A program made the position numbers and the translations under genes. The notes under the pieces are model-generated. The model worked only from the letters and a program-made list of their open reading frames with translations, did not search any database and was not told where the DNA came from. From Macrolepiota albuminosa (Eukaryota; Basidiomycota; Agaricomycetes; Agaricales; Agaricaceae), in assembly GCA_027475525.1 (NCBI GenBank), contig JAMWFC010000029.1, positions 1,178,001 through 1,242,000 of the forward strand: a DNA stretch of 64,000 nucleotides, written 5' to 3'. Positions 59,173 through 64,000 of this stretch are shown here, piece after piece (position 1 is the stretch's first letter; every line of letters starts with the position of its first letter).

Positions 59173-59651
59173 TGTTGGCCCATGTGTGGCCACCGTCACC
59201 TCGCTCCTATCACACGTATCACACATATCACATCATATCCTTTGTACGCATTGTCTCTTTGATTCCCTCTTTCTTTGTCCCTATACATATATATATAGCT
59301 ACACACATAGACGCACCCTCAGTCACTTATTCTGGACTGAGGGTACGTCAATATGCTTACCTACAGACTGCCGAACTATCTAACGTCGTACCGATAGACT
59401 TGAATACTCACGTACATACTAGGTACGACATAATATCAGTCACTTATTCTGGACTGAGGACTTGAATACTCACGTACATACTAGATTGGTGCTCTTTAGT
59501 TCTAACAGGTTATGGGCTATTGTGGTGTCCTTTGAAGGAACATCGCACTACGAACTCATTGCACCCACATATCACCTTTATCACATATCTGAACCTGACC
59601 CCTCGATCGATCGATCGGTTACGCTCTTGTTGATCCTATTCCCGCGCAACA
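59173..59651 (+). repeat. copia-3 5' LTR (right edge approximate)
   Basis: Starts TGTTGG; the candidate end GCGCAACA is at 59651, but a later CA near 59697 is also possible because the primer site was not recognised. Inside are two copies of TCAGTCACTTATTCTGGACT (59320 and 59436) that fold on themselves and two copies of GACTTGAATACTCACGTACA (59399 and 59459). Confidence 0.5.
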
Positions 59652-59753
59652 ACTGAGATCTCTTTGTTCTTTATTGTCTTTCTCTCAGAAAATAACGCGA
59701 CGGGCTCCACCTTCACGTAGTTCACTAAGGACACTACGACCAACGATCTCCCT

Positions 59754-62700
59754 ATGCAATCCTCCGACGCGTCTTACCCGCGTATTCGCCCCGCTAAACT
59801 GAACGCCCACTGGCCAGCCTCGGAAACTCCATTCGACCGCGCCACCGGGGAGTTCAGCAAGTGGTCTAGGAAGATCGAGATCTTCCTCCAGCAAAGCGGT
59901 CTTGACCGCTACATTTTTGCCCCGGCGACCAAACCCGACCGTCTCATTATGCAGCCAAACCCCAGTACTGAGCCCAATGCCTATGCCAATTGGCTCTCCA
60001 ACAATGATCTGATCATTGGCGTCATTCGGGCCGCAGTATCTGACGCTGAACAGGAGGGACTGGCCACGGATGGCACAGCCAAGGAGTGCTATGACGCATT
60101 GAAGTCTCGAGCACACCGTGAGGGCCCAGTCAAACAGGTTGCTCTGATCCGCGAGGCTCTATCCACGTATGCCCCCATCTCTGAGCCTATCGAAAACACC
60201 GCACGTAGGATCTGCAAACTTATTGACAGGGCTTTCGCCATTGGGGACATTGATAAAGACCTCCTTAAGTGCATTGCCTTACTAAACTCCATCCACGACA
60301 AATCATTTGAGTCAGTCCAGACTCAGGTCTCTCGGGGACTAGCCGATTCTACGAAGGACAAAATCTATACCTCCACTGACATCCGGAAACTGTTTCAGAC
60401 CATCGACAGCCTCGCCACCCTCTCGAAATCTTCCTCAGACACTGCTCTTCTTGCCAAACCGTTGGCTCGCCCCCACAACCATGGTCCCAACTTTCCATGC
60501 TGCAAAGTCTGCTACCAACTCGGTCTCAACTGCCGCGGACACACCAAGGCCTGGTGCATAAAGCCAGGAGGAGGAATGGCGGGCAAGACAATTGAAGAGT
60601 CTAAGGCTGCACGCCTGGCAGCGCAAGGAGGAGGGAACAAGTCAGGAGGAGTTAATGGCAAGACAGGAGGAGGATCGAATGCCAAAACAGGCATTGCAGT
60701 AAAAGGACTTGATGGCCAAGCCTACATCGTGGACGCGTCCCAACTCCAAAAAATACAAATCGACACCACAAAGACTGGATCCACAGAATTCGCTGGCATT
60801 GCATCATCCACTTCTTTGACTAACTCCACCGACTTCTTCGAATACGAAGGATTTATGGCTGTGGAAGATGACGTCAACGATCTTGGCGATGAGCTTAGAG
60901 TGTCTATTGACTGGGGAGACAAAGCCACCCAAGACTGTGAAACCATCCTCGCCACTACGGTAATCGCCCCCCTCAACCAGACCAAGCGCACTACACTAGT
61001 CTCTCTGAATGAAAAACCCTTCTACCTAGACTCGGGAGCCACGGTACACATTTCCCCATGCAGATCCGACTTCGTCACTCTTCAGGCTATACCACCACGT
61101 GCAATCAGAGGCATCGGCGGCTCATCTATTGAAGCAGTCGGTGTCGGTAAGATACGACTTCATATCCAGAATAAAGCTGAGATTATCCTCAAGAACGCGC
61201 TGTACATCCCCACGTCTACTGTACGCCTCATATCAGTGTCTGCACTAGTCTCCGGAATGAATGCTTCCATCACCTTCACCAGTATGGGTGTCACCATCCT
61301 CGACAGCAACAGCGGCACTCTCCTAGCATCTGGACCTTTAATCCCTGGACGACGCTTATACACACTCAATCTTCAATCCGCACTTGCTGAACACGCCCTC
61401 ACTGCCACACAAAAACCAATCAAACTCGATACTTGGCATTGGCATCTTGGCCATGCAAACTATCAGGTCGTGGCAACGATGGCACACACAGGAATGCTTC
61501 CAGGTATGCCATCCGCTTCTCTCCTAGCACAACCAAAATGTGATGTTTGTATTCTTGGGAAACAGACAAAGACTTCGGTACCAAAAGTGCGGGAGGAGGG
61601 GCGGAGGGCCACTGAGAAGCTGATGATTGTATGGATAGACTTAGCGGGTCCAATGCATGTCGAATCGCGTACCGGCAATAAATATATTATGGATCTAGTC
61701 GATGACTATACAAACATGGCATGGTCTATCCCTCTCAAATCAAAAGGAGAAGCTCTGACAGCACTGCAAACCTGGGAGCAAGCTAGGGAACTCGAGACGG
61801 GCAAACACATCGGAATATTTCGCACAGGGAATGACGGGGAGCTCAAGAGCAACGAAATGAACAAATGGTTGGACTCTATTGGATCTAGGCAGCAGTTCGG
61901 AGCACCTTATACCTCAGCTCACATGAGTTGCGTAGAGCGCATGCATAGAACGCTACAAGGGAAGGCCAGAACCATGAGACTAGCTGCTAAGTGCCCTGAG
62001 TTCCTATGGGACGAATTCTACCTTACTGCATCTCACCTGCACCAAAAAACACCGACGAAGTCCCTGAAGGGTAAGACACCATTCCAGCTCTGGTACAATC
62101 GACTGCCCGACTACTTGTACATGCGCGAAATAGGATGTTGTGCATTTGTTCTAATCCAGAACGAATACAACCCAAAACTCAGCGCACGGAGCATCGAATG
62201 TGTCCTCATAGGGTATGGGTTGAACTCCAAGACCTATCGCTGTTACGACCCCCGAACCAAGAAGATATATGAATCCTATCATGTAAAATTCCTGGAACGC
62301 CATGATGGGCATCCGATCTCCGCCAATCTCGTCAACTCGTCACCAACACCAACCGCATCACCTGGTGAACCCAGGAACATTGGTCAAGTCGAGAAACTAT
62401 CCACAGGCATCCCTTTTGTACTAGATGACGACAATGATGAGGCAGCTATCACCTCGCCCCAGCCGGCCGCACAGATTCCGGATGACCGTGCTGCGCCACA
62501 GGGAGCTGACGACCCACTGCAGGCAACTATACTGCGAAGATCCAACCGCATACCAGTACCCACAGCTAGATCTCAACCAGACAATCCCCCAGCTACTTGC
62601 CTTGAATGTGCGGTCCAGGATTCTCGTGATGCCGCAACCAGAGTCCAAATTGCAAGAACCGAGCATCGCCAGGCTAATGCAAGATCAGTCAACACGGAAC

Positions 62701-64000
62701 CAAACGCGCATCAAGACCAGGCCCACAATAATGATGCAGTCTTAAACCTTCCGGACCTGGCCAATGTCACAACCATGGATGAGGTAGAGCACCTACTCGC
62801 ACTTGCGGAATCTCAAGCTGACCCCATCAGCCTGGACCTGGGCGATGAGCCATCAACCTGGTGAGAGGCGCTCGAGTCACCGGACGCACACAAATGGCGG
62901 ACAGCATACAAGGAGGAGTTGCAATTACTGAAGGATATGGGCGTCTATAAACTCATACCTAGAGACCAAGTCCCACCAGGTCACAAAATCTGAAAAGGCA
63001 GGCCTGTGTTCAAAATTAAACGTGATGAAACTGGGAAAGCCGTGCGGCACAAGGTACGCTTGGTATTCAAAGGTTTTGAACAAATCTACGGAAAAGACTA
63101 CACTAAAACAACCTCACCTACTGCACGCATGGAATCATGGCGAATCCTTCTCCACATCGCCGCAGCAAAAGGATGGGACGCCACCCAGATCGACGTCAAG
63201 ACGGCCTTTCTATACGGCATCCTCCCTGAAGACGAGACCCAGTACATGCAACAGCCAGAAGGATTTGAGGAGCCAGACAAGGTAGATTGGGTATGGTGCC
63301 TCATGCGAGGTCTGTATGGCATGAAGCAAGCTGGGCGCATTTGGAACACAACTGTCAACGAAAAGATGATCTCCTGGGGCTTTACCCGTTTAGCATGTGA
63401 GTCCTGTGTTTACTTTCGCAAACAAGACTCTGGCACAACGATTGCCGCACTACATGTGGATGATTTCCTATTGATTGCCAGCACCAAGGCCGAGAACGAC
63501 CGTTTCAAGTCGCAGATGCGCTCCGAATGGACAATTACAGACCTCGGCATGCCGAGATTTGTTGTAGGAATCTCTGTTGAATGGGATCGTGATAAAAATC
63601 TAGTTCGACTATCCCAAACTGCATTAATAGACAAGATCATACAACAGTTTGGCCAGAAGGACGCGGCACCACTTTCCCTCCCCCTTGATCCAGGTCTCAA
63701 ACTGCGCAGGGTTGATCGCGCAACACTTCCGTATGAGGAACAACTCTCCCTGAATTGTATGCCTTACCGGTCTCTTGTTGGCTGCTTACTCTACGTAGCC
63801 ATATCGACACGCCCCGACATAGCTTATGCCGTCCAGCAGCTTACGCAATTCGTCGACAATTACACAACCATTCACTGGAACGCTGCAATAAGACTAGTTC
63901 GATACCTCAAAGGAACCCGCGATCTGAAACTCACCCTCGGTGGCAACGACGGCATGCTTCATCTCACTGGGTTCACAGACTCCGATTGGGCCAACTGCCC
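59754..64000 (+). pseudogene. copia-3 Gag-Pol with two in-frame TGA codons, incomplete at window end
   Basis: The frame starts MQSSDASYPRIRPAKLNAHW. It has a Gag with an unusual knuckle CKVCYQLGLNCRGHTKAWC, protease YLDSGATVHIS, integrase zinc site HLGHANY plus CDVCILGK with acidic residues in WIDLAGP, GNDGELKS and CVERMHR, then a Pro/Asn-rich linker. TGA codons at 62862-62864 (before EALESPDAHKW) and 62991-62993 (before KGRPVFKIKRD) fall where related elements have Arg. The same frame continues through reverse transcriptase (FLYGILPEDE, RGLYGMKQAGR, LHVDDFLLI) to LTGFTDSDWANC at the edge. Apart from the two stops it is undamaged. Confidence 0.88.

Larger units (their letters stand above)
59173..64000 (+). 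mobile_element. Ty1/copia retrotransposon copia-3, right end outside window
   Basis: A 5' LTR-like region beginning TGTTGGCCCATGTG (59173) is followed by a gag-pol frame from 59754 with the copia domain order through reverse transcriptase into RNase H at the window edge. The left border is fixed by the dynamin coding sequence that ends there. The 3' LTR and target duplication are not visible. Confidence 0.88.

Noticed and set aside
62862..62993. TGA recoding (readthrough or alternative code) in copia-3
   Set aside because: Other genes in the window end normally at TGA (Tra2-like, small secreted protein), and TGA at expected Arg fits CGA mutation better than a changed code.

Overview
The window reads as nuclear DNA of a filamentous fungus, most likely an agaricomycete (mushroom-forming) basidiomycete. 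Introns are short (about 45-60 nt) and frequent. The recognisable proteins (coatomer beta, Utp14, Snf1 kinase, Tra2-type splicing factor, CstF hinge protein, laccase, KRE6/SKN1, coronin, Vti1) are fungal in style, and the retrotransposons are Ty1/copia and Ty3/gypsy types. The species cannot be named from the sequence. All exon boundaries were read by eye.

Left part (1-30 kb) is a repeat-rich gene graveyard. A decayed minus-strand copia element (1-5061) carries a nested gypsy solo LTR. Next come a small gene with a paralogue at 18.4-19.0 kb, then laccase and coronin pseudogenes, a VTI1 3' fragment and a membrane-protein pseudogene. The last two recur at 21.0-23.0 kb as a diverged segmental duplication. 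Between the copies lie a gypsy element (11158-15863, with an assembly gap replacing most of pol) and a tandem array of about 354-bp AT-rich units (16.4-18.4 kb). A young, apparently intact copia element (24469-29265) splits a C2H2 zinc-finger transcription factor gene between its two fingers.

Middle and right part (31-56 kb) is ordinary gene-bearing sequence. It holds a conserved fungal protein, a broken KRE6/SKN1 gene, a Tra2-like SR protein, a short hypothetical gene, two tandem paralogues with a RING/IBR-like cysteine cluster, a CstF-64-like hinge protein without an RRM, coatomer beta, Utp14 and Snf1. From 58.6 kb a dynamin-family GTPase gene is interrupted by a third copia element (59173 to the window end) whose gag-pol frame has two internal TGA codons.

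Three themes cross the whole window. (1) Eight tandem duplications all have a period of exactly 77 bp and occur both in the gypsy element and in the coatomer gene; this points to unmerged assembly-graph overlaps rather than biology. (2) Premature stops are mostly TGA at expected Arg codons, and the left copy of the duplicated segment shows CpG to TpG/CpA changes, suggesting methylation-linked decay. (3) The gypsy element has a 13-nt primer-binding site that is a perfect reverse complement of a site in its own LTR, 29 nt downstream of a TATA-like box, as expected for Tf1/sushi-type self-priming.
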